A DNA stretch of 8,674 bases from an uncultured bacterium (GCA_905216195.1 CAJMSX010000086.1:1-8674), one strand, 5' to 3'; counted from the stretch's first letter, positions 1 to 6,249 are shown. Translations and numbers: made by a program. The notes: a model not told the origin generated them from the sequence alone.

Positions 1-213
1 CCGGAAGGTTGTCTTTCCATTCCGGAAAAACGGGACAGTGTGAGTCGTGCTGCCCGGATAGCGGTCCGCTATCTTGATGAAAATACACTGGAAGAAAAAA
101 CAGATACGGTGAAAGGATTCACTGCCATTATTTTTCAGCATGAGGCTGATCATTTGGAGGGAATTTTATTTACGGACCGGGCGGGAGTAAGCCCGGGGAA
201 GCGGGTATATTGA
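1..213 (+). CDS. def: Peptide deformylase, C-terminal part (5' end outside window)
   Basis: Removes the N-terminal formyl group from nascent proteins in the cytoplasm; a metal-dependent hydrolase. The reading frame is open from the first base and ends at TGA 211-213, giving 70 visible residues. Two of the three family motifs are present: EGCLS at residues 2-6, whose Cys is a metal ligand, and QHEADHLEG starting at residue 49, which carries the HExxH signature with both metal-binding His and the catalytic Glu. The first motif (GxGxAAxQ) and the start lie upstream of the window. Family proteins are usually about 165-190 aa, so roughly 60% is missing. The next gene begins 66 bp downstream on the same strand; no terminator or clear promoter was seen in between, so read-through is possible. 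The family call is firm. Confidence 0.95.
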   Translation, partial: PEGCLSIPEKRDSVSRAARIAVRYLDENTLEEKTDTVKGFTAIIFQHEADHLEGILFTDRAGVSPGKRVY

Positions 214-279
214 TCCGGAAGCCGCTTTCTGTGAGAGAACAGGCGCAGGTCCTGATGTTTAACTTATAAAGGTAACCCT

Positions 280-2049
280 ATGAGAAAAAATACTTTCGTC
301 GAAAAAATCCTGAATGCGGAAAGCGGTAGCATTGTTTATGTGGAACCGGATATTGTACTGAGCCACGACAATTCGGCCCGGGTAAGAAAGCTTTTCGAAA
401 AGATGGACGGAAAAGACGTACTGAAGCCGGAGCAACTGGTGGTGGTACTCGATCGGAAAATGACGGGTACTACCGACGAATTGATTCACGATTACAATTC
501 CATCCATGCGTTTATGGAAGAGCAGAAAGTGGAACGTTTTTTTGACTGCGATCAGGGAATTTGCCATCAGGTACTGGCCGGTTATCTGAAAGAAGGAATG
601 ATTGTCGTGGGAAGCGATAGTCATACCTGCACAGCCGGAGCGTTGAACTGTTTTGCCGTGGGGTTGAATAAAACGGAAACGGCTTATTTGTGGAAAAACG
701 GGAAAATTTGGTTGCGGGTTCCGGAGACGATCCGGATCCGTTTGAGCGGTGAGCTGCGGGAAGGAGTATATGCCAAGGATTTAGCTTTGTGGATTATGGG
801 CATGTTGAGGGAGGAGTTTGTGGAGTATAAGGCTATCGAATATCACGGGGAAGGGGTGCGTACTTTATCGGTAGCCGACCGGATGACCATTGCCAACGTA
901 TCAGCCGAAATGGGGGTGACGAATTCCGTATTTCCGCCGGACGATGTTTTGGCGGACTATTTTGGGGATTATGCGGTTCCGGGTATTTGGGCCGACGAGC
1001 ATGCCCATTATTATAAGGAATTCGACTTGAGGCTGGAAGAAGTTTTTCCTCTGGTGATGGCTGTGCATGAGCACCGCGAAATGAAAAGCGTGGACGATTG
1101 CTGTACGATGGAAGTGCAACAGGGATTGATCGGTGCCTGCTCGAACGGACGGATAGAGGATTTACGGGTAGTGGCCCGGATACTGAAAAACAAAACTCTG
1201 GCTCCCGGTTTCCAGTTGCTGGTGGTTCCTGCTTCCCGGGAGATTTATATCCGGGCGGTGGAAGAAGGACTGACGGATATTATGAGTAAGGCAGGTGCTT
1301 CTATTCTGGGAGCGAGTTGCGGTCCCTGCCTGGGCAGCAGTCATATCATACAGGCGAATACGAAACGTTTTCTGACGACGACCAATAGCAATTCCATGCG
1401 TCGTCTGGAAGAGATCGGCGTGGAACAATATGTGGCTTCGCCGGCCACCGTAGCCACTACCGCTTTAGAAGGGAAAATCTGTGGGGAATATGCTTATCCG
1501 GGAGAGGTCTATCCTTATTGGGGTAATCCGGTAGAGCCCGTGCGTATCGATCCTTTCGATAAGCGGAAAACGGGAAATATCTGGAATTATTCCGACGTAA
1601 ATTATATTTCGGGGAAACAGATTTTTGCAGATAAACTTACTTATAAAATCTCGAAAGAGGATACGAAAAATATCGTGCGCCATCTGATGGCCGGATTGGA
1701 CGAAAATTTTGCTGCTCAGGTAAGGACCGGGGATATTATTTTGGCGGGAGAGTCGTTCGGATGCGGCCGCCTTATCAAGCATGCCGCCATCGGATTGGTG
1801 GGTGCGGGAATAAAAGCGGTGATCGTCAAGTCGGCTAACCGGAACTTTTTCAGGATGGCGGTCAATCACGGTTTGACGGTTATAATTGCCCCCGAGGTGG
1901 TGGAAGCCTACCGGAACGGCGACAGGGTGGAACCGGATTTTGAAAATAACCGGATTTTACTGAACGAAAGAGAATTTATTTTACCCGAGGTTTCGCCGGT
2001 ATTCCGGGAAATGCTTCGCAAAGGAGGGATTTTTAATTTGGCGCGATGA
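280..2049 (+). CDS. Aconitase-superfamily hydro-lyase, fused LeuC-like and LeuD-like domains, atypical active site
   Basis: Single chain of 589 aa. The N-terminal [4Fe-4S] domains (about 1-420) resemble the large subunit of the archaeal HacA/LeuC type: SHD at 28-30, GICHQV at 93-98, GSDSHT at 111-116, Asn206 and Glu210 in IANVSAE, Cys287 in GACSNG, and Cys347/Cys350 in CGPC as cluster ligands. The swivel domain (about 440-589) matches LeuD: GDIILAGESFGCG at 484-496 and AVIVKSANRNFFRMAVN. Family members isomerise or (de)hydrate hydroxy-di/tricarboxylates such as citrate, homocitrate or isopropylmalate. Several key residues differ here. The swivel SSR loop reads RLI (497-499), the SNRN motif reads NSNS (369-372), and the DTDxIIP motif is not recognisable. 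The substrate is therefore unknown and catalysis may be altered. No leu or lys biosynthesis genes are adjacent. The ATG at 280 is preceded by a weak AAAGG. The stop overlaps the start of the following hydrolase gene. The superfamily is certain; the reaction is not. Confidence 0.9.
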   Translation: MRKNTFVEKILNAESGSIVYVEPDIVLSHDNSARVRKLFEKMDGKDVLKPEQLVVVLDRKMTGTTDELIHDYNSIHAFMEEQKVERFFDCDQGICHQVLAGYLKEGMIVVGSDSHTCTAGALNCFAVGLNKTETAYLWKNGKIWLRVPETIRIRLSGELREGVYAKDLALWIMGMLREEFVEYKAIEYHGEGVRTLSVADRMTIANVSAEMGVTNSVFPPDDVLADYFGDYAVPGIWADEHAHYYKEFDLRLEEVFPLVMAVHEHREMKSVDDCCTMEVQQGLIGACSNGRIEDLRVVARILKNKTLAPGFQLLVVPASREIYIRAVEEGLTDIMSKAGASILGASCGPCLGSSHIIQANTKRFLTTTNSNSMRRLEEIGVEQYVASPATVATTALEGKICGEYAYPGEVYPYWGNPVEPVRIDPFDKRKTGNIWNYSDVNYISGKQIFADKLTYKISKEDTKNIVRHLMAGLDENFAAQVRTGDIILAGESFGCGRLIKHAAIGLVGAGIKAVIVKSANRNFFRMAVNHGLTVIIAPEVVEAYRNGDRVEPDFENNRILLNEREFILPEVSPVFREMLRKGGIFNLAR

Positions 2050-3056
2050 AAAAAGGACTCTTCGGCATCGGTATCCTGCTGTTGATTTTGGCAGGAATAT
2101 ATGAGGCAGGTCCCCGTTTCCCGAAGCCGGATTTGGAGGGTGGTCTCCCGTCAATTCCGGTAGGCGTGGAGGGAATCGCTTCGTATGTAGAGGAAAAGGA
2201 GAAAAATGTTCCCGTAAAACCCGATAATCAAAGTATGATTCTTTGGGGAGATTCCGTCGGCCGGAAAACCGAGTATGTGCTCCTTTATTTACATGGTTTT
2301 TCAGCCAGCCGTTATGAGGGATATCCCGTTACCCACGATTTCGTGAAGGAATTCGGTGTGAATGCTTATTTGCCCCGTTTAGCGGAACATGGGCTGAAGG
2401 GAGAAGAGCCTCTTTTGCATATGTCGCCCGAACGTTTATATGCTTCGGCCCGGGAAGCTCTCGCTGTAGCCCTTAGTTTGGGGGAGAAAGTGATCGTCAT
2501 GGGGACCTCTACGGGTGGAACCTTAGGACTGATGTTGGCGGCGGATTTTCCCTCCGACGTCTCGGCTCTGATTTTGTATTCTCCGAATATTAAAATTAAA
2601 AATAAAATGGCTTCTTTGCTTTCCGGGCCTTGGGGACTTCAAATAGCCCGTCTCGTTTACGGAGGAAAATACCGTCCGGGCGAAGAAGATCCGGACGATA
2701 AAATCTGTCGTTACTGGAATTGCACTTATCGGCTGGAAGCTATCGTTTATTTACAGCAATTGCTGGATGCCCGCATGAATGCGAAGGAATTCGCCCGGGT
2801 AAAGGTACCGGTCTTTCTGGGATATTATTATAAAGACGAGACGCATCAGGATCAAACGGTAGAGGTAAAAGCGGCTTTGAAAATGTTCGGAGAACTGGGG
2901 ACGCCAGCTTCCCTGAAGCGGAAGAAAGCTTTCCCGGATGCGGGCGATCATGTAATAGCCAATGAGTCGGCCTCAGGTGCCGTGCAGGAAGTAGAACGGG
3001 AAACTTTTGATTTTGTCCGGGAAGTGGTGGGGGTGAAAGGCTCCCGGGGCTCCTGA
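2046..3056 (+). CDS. Membrane-anchored or exported alpha/beta hydrolase (serine hydrolase, Hydrolase_4 / S33-like)
   Basis: 336 aa. Residues 4-20 form a hydrophobic segment after MKK, so the protein is either anchored in the inner membrane or exported; no lipobox Cys is seen. The alpha/beta hydrolase core follows. LYLHGFS at 80-86 supplies the oxyanion-hole HG. GTSTGG at 153-158 is the nucleophile elbow with Ser155. Asp264 in YYKDE and His302 in AGDHVI complete a plausible Ser-Asp-His triad. Such proteins are esterases, lipases, acyl-transferring enzymes or peptidases, and the substrate cannot be read from the sequence. The ATG lies inside the end of the aconitase-like gene (ATGA overlap), which implies translational coupling. 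A purine-rich AAGGAGGG is about 20 nt upstream, too far for a normal ribosome site. A hairpin with a T-run 48 bp after the stop probably ends the transcript. Confidence 0.88.
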   Translation: MKKGLFGIGILLLILAGIYEAGPRFPKPDLEGGLPSIPVGVEGIASYVEEKEKNVPVKPDNQSMILWGDSVGRKTEYVLLYLHGFSASRYEGYPVTHDFVKEFGVNAYLPRLAEHGLKGEEPLLHMSPERLYASAREALAVALSLGEKVIVMGTSTGGTLGLMLAADFPSDVSALILYSPNIKIKNKMASLLSGPWGLQIARLVYGGKYRPGEEDPDDKICRYWNCTYRLEAIVYLQQLLDARMNAKEFARVKVPVFLGYYYKDETHQDQTVEVKAALKMFGELGTPASLKRKKAFPDAGDHVIANESASGAVQEVERETFDFVREVVGVKGSRGS

Positions 3057-3103
3057 ACGCTCCTCCGTTGCCGGTAGGCGATATTTTGTCCTATTTTCGG
3101 TTT

Positions 3104-3141
3104 GAGGAGAGTTTCTCCTTCTCCCGCCGGGGGATTTTTTT
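3104..3141 (+). terminator. Rho-independent terminator after the alpha/beta hydrolase
   Basis: Two adjacent hairpins precede a run of seven T. The first pairs 3104-3110 with 3114-3120 (seven pairs, one G-T, loop of 3). The second pairs TCCC at 3122-3125 with GGGA at 3131-3134. The T-run at 3135-3141 follows the second directly. Polarity suits the plus-strand gene ending at 3056. On the minus strand no T-run follows, so it should not terminate the convergent XRE gene. Confidence 0.6.
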
Positions 3142-3151
3142 GTCGGTAATT

Positions 3152-3490
3152 TTAGAGAGAGTTTTTTTCCACCAGGTACCTGTATTCTTCTTCGCTGAGC
3201 TCGACTTCGATAAGAATTTTACGTTTAGGCGCCGATTTTTCGGAAAAAGTTTTTTCCTTTTTTAAGCGTATCATTTCATTATTTTGTTCCAGTAAAAAGG
3301 AATAATGTTGGAAAAGATCTGTGTTGAAAGCCATGGATATATCATACAATAAATCCGTATCGAATATTTTACGTTTGAAAATATGATATACGATCGTTCG
3401 GTCCCGCCTGATTTTTTGAGCGAACTGAGAAACCGTCCAGCCGGATTTCTCGAATTCTTTTCGTATAATGTCACCCATTTTTATCTCCAT
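3152..3490 (-). CDS. Small XRE/Cro-type helix-turn-helix protein
   Basis: 112 aa. Residues 8-62 look like an XRE-type DNA-binding domain: TVSQFAQKI (19-27) fits the first helix of the HTH and DRTIVYHIFKR (30-40) the recognition helix, followed by the helix DTDLLYDISMAF. The tail (65-82) is charged and helical, and residues 90-102 (KRKILIEVELSEE) look like a beta strand, possibly for dimerisation. Small HTH proteins of this form are common in Bacteroidales; targets are unknown. No toxin partner gene is adjacent, so an antitoxin role is not supported. The start is uncertain. The ATG at 3490 gives 112 aa. An ATG at 3478 (Met5) has GGAG six bases upstream and would give 108 aa. The gene converges on the hydrolase and diverges from marR. 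Confidence 0.8.
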   Translation of the reverse strand: MEIKMGDIIRKEFEKSGWTVSQFAQKIRRDRTIVYHIFKRKIFDTDLLYDISMAFNTDLFQHYSFLLEQNNEMIRLKKEKTFSEKSAPKRKILIEVELSEEEYRYLVEKNSL

Positions 3491-3502
3491 AGGGCAAAAA
3501 TA
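3485..3502 (-). promoter_or_regulatory. Candidate -7 element and start-deciding ribosome site for the XRE gene
   Basis: On the minus strand TATTTTTG (3502 to 3495) matches the Bacteroidetes -7 consensus TAnnTTTG. A -33 element at the usual 19-21 nt spacing is not evident; the nearest TTTG (3531-3528) is 25 nt away. If the promoter is used, transcription would begin close to base 3490, at or just before the first ATG. GGAG (3488-3485) lies 6 nt before the second ATG (3478). Together these favour the Met5 start, although Bacteroidetes depend little on such sites. Confidence 0.35.
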
Positions 3503-3580
3503 GCCGATAATAGACAGAATTTGTTCCCAAAATTGTATAAAATATACTACAATAATATAGTAAAATATCTTATATTTTTG

Positions 3581-3596
3581 ATATGTATTTACATAT
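3581..3596. repeat. 16-bp palindrome ATATGTA-TT-TACATAT
   Basis: Perfect 7-bp arms around a 2-bp centre, 91 bp upstream of the XRE start and 208 bp upstream of marR. The size suits a site for a dimeric winged-helix or HTH regulator, and both flanking genes encode such proteins. The AT-rich surroundings raise the odds of chance palindromes, so the function is only suggested. Confidence 0.4.
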
Positions 3597-3745
3597 TTAT
3601 GGTGTTTTATGGAGTTTAAAGAGCTTTTGGAGAAAAACCTGTGAATTTTATTGACAAAATAATCGTTTTATCCGCTAAGGAAAAGGGGAATCCCGTATCG
3701 GGCGGAAAGAAAGCTGAATCGAAAGTAAAAAAAGGGGCAGGAAGG

Positions 3746-3776
3746 GTGCATAGTGTTAAAATTATGCTTATGTTTG
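3746..3776 (+). promoter_or_regulatory. Promoter of the marR-pepD-msrC operon
   Basis: TATGTTTG at 3769-3776 is a full match to the Bacteroidetes -7 consensus TAnnTTTG. A weak -33 (GTG at 3746-3748, consensus TTG) sits 20 nt upstream, the correct spacing. The predicted transcription start is near 3782, leaving a leader of about 20 nt before the marR ATG at 3804. Confidence 0.6.
3748..3767. promoter_or_regulatory. Candidate MarR operator: 20-bp imperfect dyad in the promoter spacer
   Basis: GCATAGTGTTAAAATTATGC pairs with itself at 8 of 10 positions; the outer five pairs and the central two are perfect. It fills the spacer between the -33 and -7 elements, so a bound dimer would block RNA polymerase. 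MarR proteins typically repress their own operons through such sites. Assignment to this MarR is inference. Confidence 0.45.
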
Positions 3777-3803
3777 TAAATAGTATAAAATGCAACATAC
3801 GTT

Positions 3804-4229
3804 ATGAATGAAATCAGAGAATTGGTGGCCTACCTCAGTAAGGCGGAGCGGGGGTACACGAAGACTTTAAACCGGGCTTTCGGGAAAGCCGGATTTGATT
3901 TAAGCCGGGAACAGTTCGAATTATTACGGGTTTTGTGGGAAGAGGATCATGTGAATCAACAGACGATTTCCCGGAAACTTCAAAAAGATAAATACAATGT
4001 GACGAAGTTGCTGAATACTTTAAGCAAGCGAGGATATGTACAACGGAAAATGAATCAGGAAGACCGGAGAAATAATTTCGTGCTTTTGACGGAAAAAGGA
4101 GCCGAAGTCCGGAAAGTTTTGATGCAGGTGGAAGAACAGGTTCATACCGATTTGACATTTACGATCGCACCTCAGGAAATAAAATCCTGTGTATGGGTAT
4201 TGAAAAAATTAACCGATTTAATGAATTGA
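3804..4229 (+). CDS. MarR-family transcriptional regulator
   Basis: 141 aa, a normal length for the family, and expected to be a dimeric winged-helix repressor. An N-terminal helix (1-28) is followed by the winged HTH: LSREQFELLRVLWE (33-46), NQQTISRKLQKDKYNVTKLLNTLSKRG (helix-turn-helix, 51-77), and the wing QEDRRNNFVLLTEKG (85-99) with the characteristic D-x-R. The C-terminal helices (100-141) would form the dimer interface. The only cysteine is Cys129, so the N-terminal peroxide-sensing Cys of OhrR-type members is absent and the ligand is unknown. It is the first gene of a tight operon with pepD (4-bp gap) and msrC. The dyad in its promoter suggests autorepression and co-regulation of the two enzymes. 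Confidence 0.93.
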   Translation: MNEIRELVAYLSKAERGYTKTLNRAFGKAGFDLSREQFELLRVLWEEDHVNQQTISRKLQKDKYNVTKLLNTLSKRGYVQRKMNQEDRRNNFVLLTEKGAEVRKVLMQVEEQVHTDLTFTIAPQEIKSCVWVLKKLTDLMN

Positions 4230-4233
4230 ATAT

Positions 4234-5697
4234 ATGGGAATTTTCAGAGGATTACAACCGGAAGCGGTATGGTGTTATTTTGAAGAGATATGTCAAATTC
4301 CGCGTCCTTCCAGGAAGGAGGGGAAAGTGGCCGAATATCTTTTGGCTTTTGCACGTCGACAAGGTTTGGAGTCTCGTCGGGACGAGGCTGGAAATGTGTT
4401 AATTCGCAAACCTTCGTCTGCCGGAATGGAAGATGCGCCCGTAATCGTATTGCAGGCGCATATGGATATGGTATGTGAGAAAAATGCGGGCACCGAGCAT
4501 GATTTCGACAAAGATCCCATAGAAGCGTATGTAGACGGAGAGTGGGTGAAAGCGAGGGGTACTACCCTGGGGGCGGACGATGGAATCGGTATGGCCGCTC
4601 AGCTTGCCGTACTGGCATCAGAGGATATCTCTCACGGACCTTTGGAATGTCTTTTTACCGTAGACGAAGAGACGGGACTGACAGGTGCTTTTGCCCTGAA
4701 AGCGGGATTTTTCGAAGGAAAAATCTTGTTGAACCTGGATTCGGAAGACGAAGGAGAAATTTTTATCGGTTGTGCGGGCGGAATAGACACGGTGATCGAA
4801 ATGCCTATAGAAAGAAGAACCCTGCCGGAGGGGATGTTTGCTGTCCGGGTGGGTGTGAAAGGATTATTAGGAGGACATTCCGGAGATGATATTGATAAAG
4901 GAAGAGGAAACGCTATCAAAATATTGAACCGCTTCCTGTGGGAACTGAACGATACTTATGGGATAGGAATAGCGGAACTGGAAGGGGGAAATTTACGGAA
5001 CGCCATAGCGCGGGAGGCTTATGCATGGATTGTTGTCCCGGAAAATTGCAAAGAGCAGGTGAGAGCGGATTTCAATGTCTATCAGGCCGAAATGGAAGAA
5101 GTTTGGAAATGGACGGAACCGGATTTACGGATGGAACTGGAAAGTGCGGTTTTGCCGGCGACTGTATGGACACCCGATAGTACGGCGAACGTATTGAATG
5201 CTTTATATGCTTGTCCTCACGGTGTATTCTCGATGAGTCACCGCATGCCCGGAATGGTAGAGACTTCCACCAATTTGGCGGCCGTACGGTTGAAAACGGA
5301 GGATGTGGCGGTGATTACCACTTCCCAACGGAGCGATATCGATTCGGAGAAGTTTAATATAGCCCATATGGTAGCGGCGGTGTTCCGTTTGGCCCATGCG
5401 AAGATCACTCACGGGGAAGGGTACCCCGGATGGACGCCTAATCCCGACTCCCTTTTACTGAAAATAGCCGTAGAGTCCTATAAAGAACTGTTCGGAAAAG
5501 AACCGGTCGTCCGTTCTATTCATGCGGGACTGGAATGCGGTCTGTTTTTAGAAAAGTACCCCGGCATCGATATGATCTCTTTCGGGCCCACTTTGAGGGG
5601 AGTGCACTCGCCGGATGAAAAAGTAAATATCAAAACTGTGGAAATGTGGTGGAGACATTTAGTGGATATTTTGCAAAGATTGGGTCATTTGAAATAA
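4234..5697 (+). CDS. pepD: Aminoacyl-histidine dipeptidase / cytosol non-specific dipeptidase (M20 metallopeptidase)
   Basis: 487 aa, against 485 for E. coli PepD. It hydrolyses Xaa-His and other dipeptides in the cytoplasm with two zinc ions. The metal ligands line up with the family: His76 in QAHMDMV, bridging Asp115 in GADDGIGMA, Glu146 in VDEETGLTG, Asp169 in LNLDSEDEG and His458 in RGVHSPDE. Asp78 and Glu145 are the expected catalytic residues. The lid/dimerisation domain occupies roughly residues 200-390 and includes GLLGGHSGDDI. There is no signal peptide. The start at 4234 lies 4 bp after the marR stop with no clear ribosome site, so translational coupling is likely; msrC follows after 6 bp. 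The protein appears complete and probably active on dipeptides taken up by the cell. Confidence 0.96.
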   Translation: MGIFRGLQPEAVWCYFEEICQIPRPSRKEGKVAEYLLAFARRQGLESRRDEAGNVLIRKPSSAGMEDAPVIVLQAHMDMVCEKNAGTEHDFDKDPIEAYVDGEWVKARGTTLGADDGIGMAAQLAVLASEDISHGPLECLFTVDEETGLTGAFALKAGFFEGKILLNLDSEDEGEIFIGCAGGIDTVIEMPIERRTLPEGMFAVRVGVKGLLGGHSGDDIDKGRGNAIKILNRFLWELNDTYGIGIAELEGGNLRNAIAREAYAWIVVPENCKEQVRADFNVYQAEMEEVWKWTEPDLRMELESAVLPATVWTPDSTANVLNALYACPHGVFSMSHRMPGMVETSTNLAAVRLKTEDVAVITTSQRSDIDSEKFNIAHMVAAVFRLAHAKITHGEGYPGWTPNPDSLLLKIAVESYKELFGKEPVVRSIHAGLECGLFLEKYPGIDMISFGPTLRGVHSPDEKVNIKTVEMWWRHLVDILQRLGHLK

Positions 5698-5703
5698 ACG
5701 GCT

Positions 5704-6162
5704 ATGAGTAAAAAAATCGAAAAATACGACCGGCTTTACGAACAAATCCGTCAGTACGTTCAAACGACAGACGACATTTGGGCCCGGTTGGCCACTATAG
5801 AAGCCGTTTTGCACCATAAAATGCAGTCTTTTTTCTGGACAGGCGTGTATGTATTGGAGGGAGGAGAACTCATCGTGCGTTCTTATCAGGGGCCGGTTGC
5901 CTGTCAGAAATTAAAACACCATACCGGTGTATGCTGGGCTGCCGTTCTTTCGGGAAAAACGGTCATCGTACCGGATGTGGAGAAATTCCCCGGACATATC
6001 GCCTGTAATTCGGCATCTAAAAGTGAGATAGTCATTCCGTTAAGGGACCGGGCAGGTAACCTGTTCGGTTGTCTGGACGTAGACAGTGACCGGTTAGGGG
6101 CTTTTGACGAAGAAGATGAGCAAGGATTGACCAAGATCTTATCTCTTCTCTATAGTAATTAA
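5704..6162 (+). CDS. msrC: Free methionine-(R)-sulfoxide reductase, GAF-domain type (fRMsr / MsrC)
   Basis: 152 aa, a single GAF domain. It reduces free (not protein-bound) methionine-R-sulfoxide to methionine in the cytoplasm, recycled by thioredoxin. The three family cysteines are in place: Cys67 in GPVAC, Cys77 in TGVCWAA and Cys101 in FPGHIACNS, corresponding to Cys84, Cys94 and Cys118 of the E. coli enzyme. Glu108 in SEIVIPL and Asp125/Asp127 in CLDVDS are the expected substrate-site acids. The residue after the catalytic Cys is Asn where Asp is common, a mild change. It is the last gene of the marR-pepD operon, 6 bp after pepD. No convincing terminator follows, only a T6/A6 inverted repeat right after the stop. 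The three cysteines separate it from signalling GAF proteins. Confidence 0.94.
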   Translation: MSKKIEKYDRLYEQIRQYVQTTDDIWARLATIEAVLHHKMQSFFWTGVYVLEGGELIVRSYQGPVACQKLKHHTGVCWAAVLSGKTVIVPDVEKFPGHIACNSASKSEIVIPLRDRAGNLFGCLDVDSDRLGAFDEEDEQGLTKILSLLYSN

Positions 6163-6188
6163 TTTTTTGTTAAAAAAATGTAAGAGGG

Positions 6189-6236
6189 TTTTGAATTTTT
6201 CCGAGACATTATTACATTAGTTGCCGGAATTCAAAA
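6189..6236. repeat. Perfect 9-bp inverted repeat upstream of the exported TPR gene
   Basis: TTTTGAATT (6189-6197) and AATTCAAAA (6228-6236) are exact reverse complements 30 nt apart. CCG (6201-6203) and CGG (6225-6227) can extend the stem past a 3-nt bulge. No T-run follows, so this is not a usual terminator. The right arm overlaps the spacer of the predicted promoter, which suits an operator or an mRNA 3'-end stem. Confidence 0.4.
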
Positions 6237-6249
6237 ACAAACAAGTTTG
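6221..6249 (+). promoter_or_regulatory. Candidate promoter of the exported TPR gene
   Basis: TTG at 6221-6223 and CAAGTTTG at 6242-6249 (one mismatch to TAnnTTTG) are 18 nt apart, slightly short of the usual 19-21. The start of transcription would fall near 6255, about 16 nt before the ATG at 6271. Confidence 0.45.

Larger units (their letters stand above)
3491..3803. other. Divergent AT-rich control region between XRE and marR genes
   Basis: This 313-bp stretch has no convincing gene. Bases 3531-3600 are very AT-rich. They contain a perfect 7-bp inverted repeat (3581-3596) and a plus-strand TATTTTTG (3573-3580) without a -33 partner. Bases 3601-3745 are purine-rich and hold only very short frames: an 11-codon ATG frame at 3609 and a GTG frame at 3641 of 56 aa that runs over the marR promoter and start. 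The last 60 bp carry the marR promoter and a dyad. The region probably controls both flanking genes. Confidence 0.6.

Noticed and set aside
3068..3265. 65-aa plus-strand frame opposite the XRE gene.
   Set aside because: It overlaps the terminator and the antisense of a recognisable HTH gene, and its Phe-rich composition comes from the T-rich strand.
3152..3490. XRE protein as the antitoxin of a toxin-antitoxin pair.
   Set aside because: No toxin-like small gene lies on the same strand; the neighbours are a hydrolase and a divergent operon.
3616..3798. 60-aa minus-strand frame in the divergent region.
   Set aside because: Low-complexity hydrophobic translation, no homology recognised, covers the marR promoter.
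3609..3811. Short plus-strand frames: an 11-codon ATG frame at 3609 and a 56-aa GTG frame at 3641-3811.
   Set aside because: No recognisable domain; the longer one runs through the marR promoter and start codon, and neither has a clear ribosome site. A leader-peptide role cannot be supported.
4542..4889. 115-aa frame inside pepD in another phase.
   Set aside because: Arg/Gly-rich shadow of the conserved pepD frame, which carries the zinc ligands here.
5704..6162. GAF protein as a cyclic-nucleotide sensor.
   Set aside because: The three spaced cysteines and FPGHIAC motif identify the methionine sulfoxide reductase family instead.
6163..6178. T6-GTT-A6 inverted repeat directly after msrC as a terminator.
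   Set aside because: Only A-T pairs and no T-run after the stem; too weak to call.
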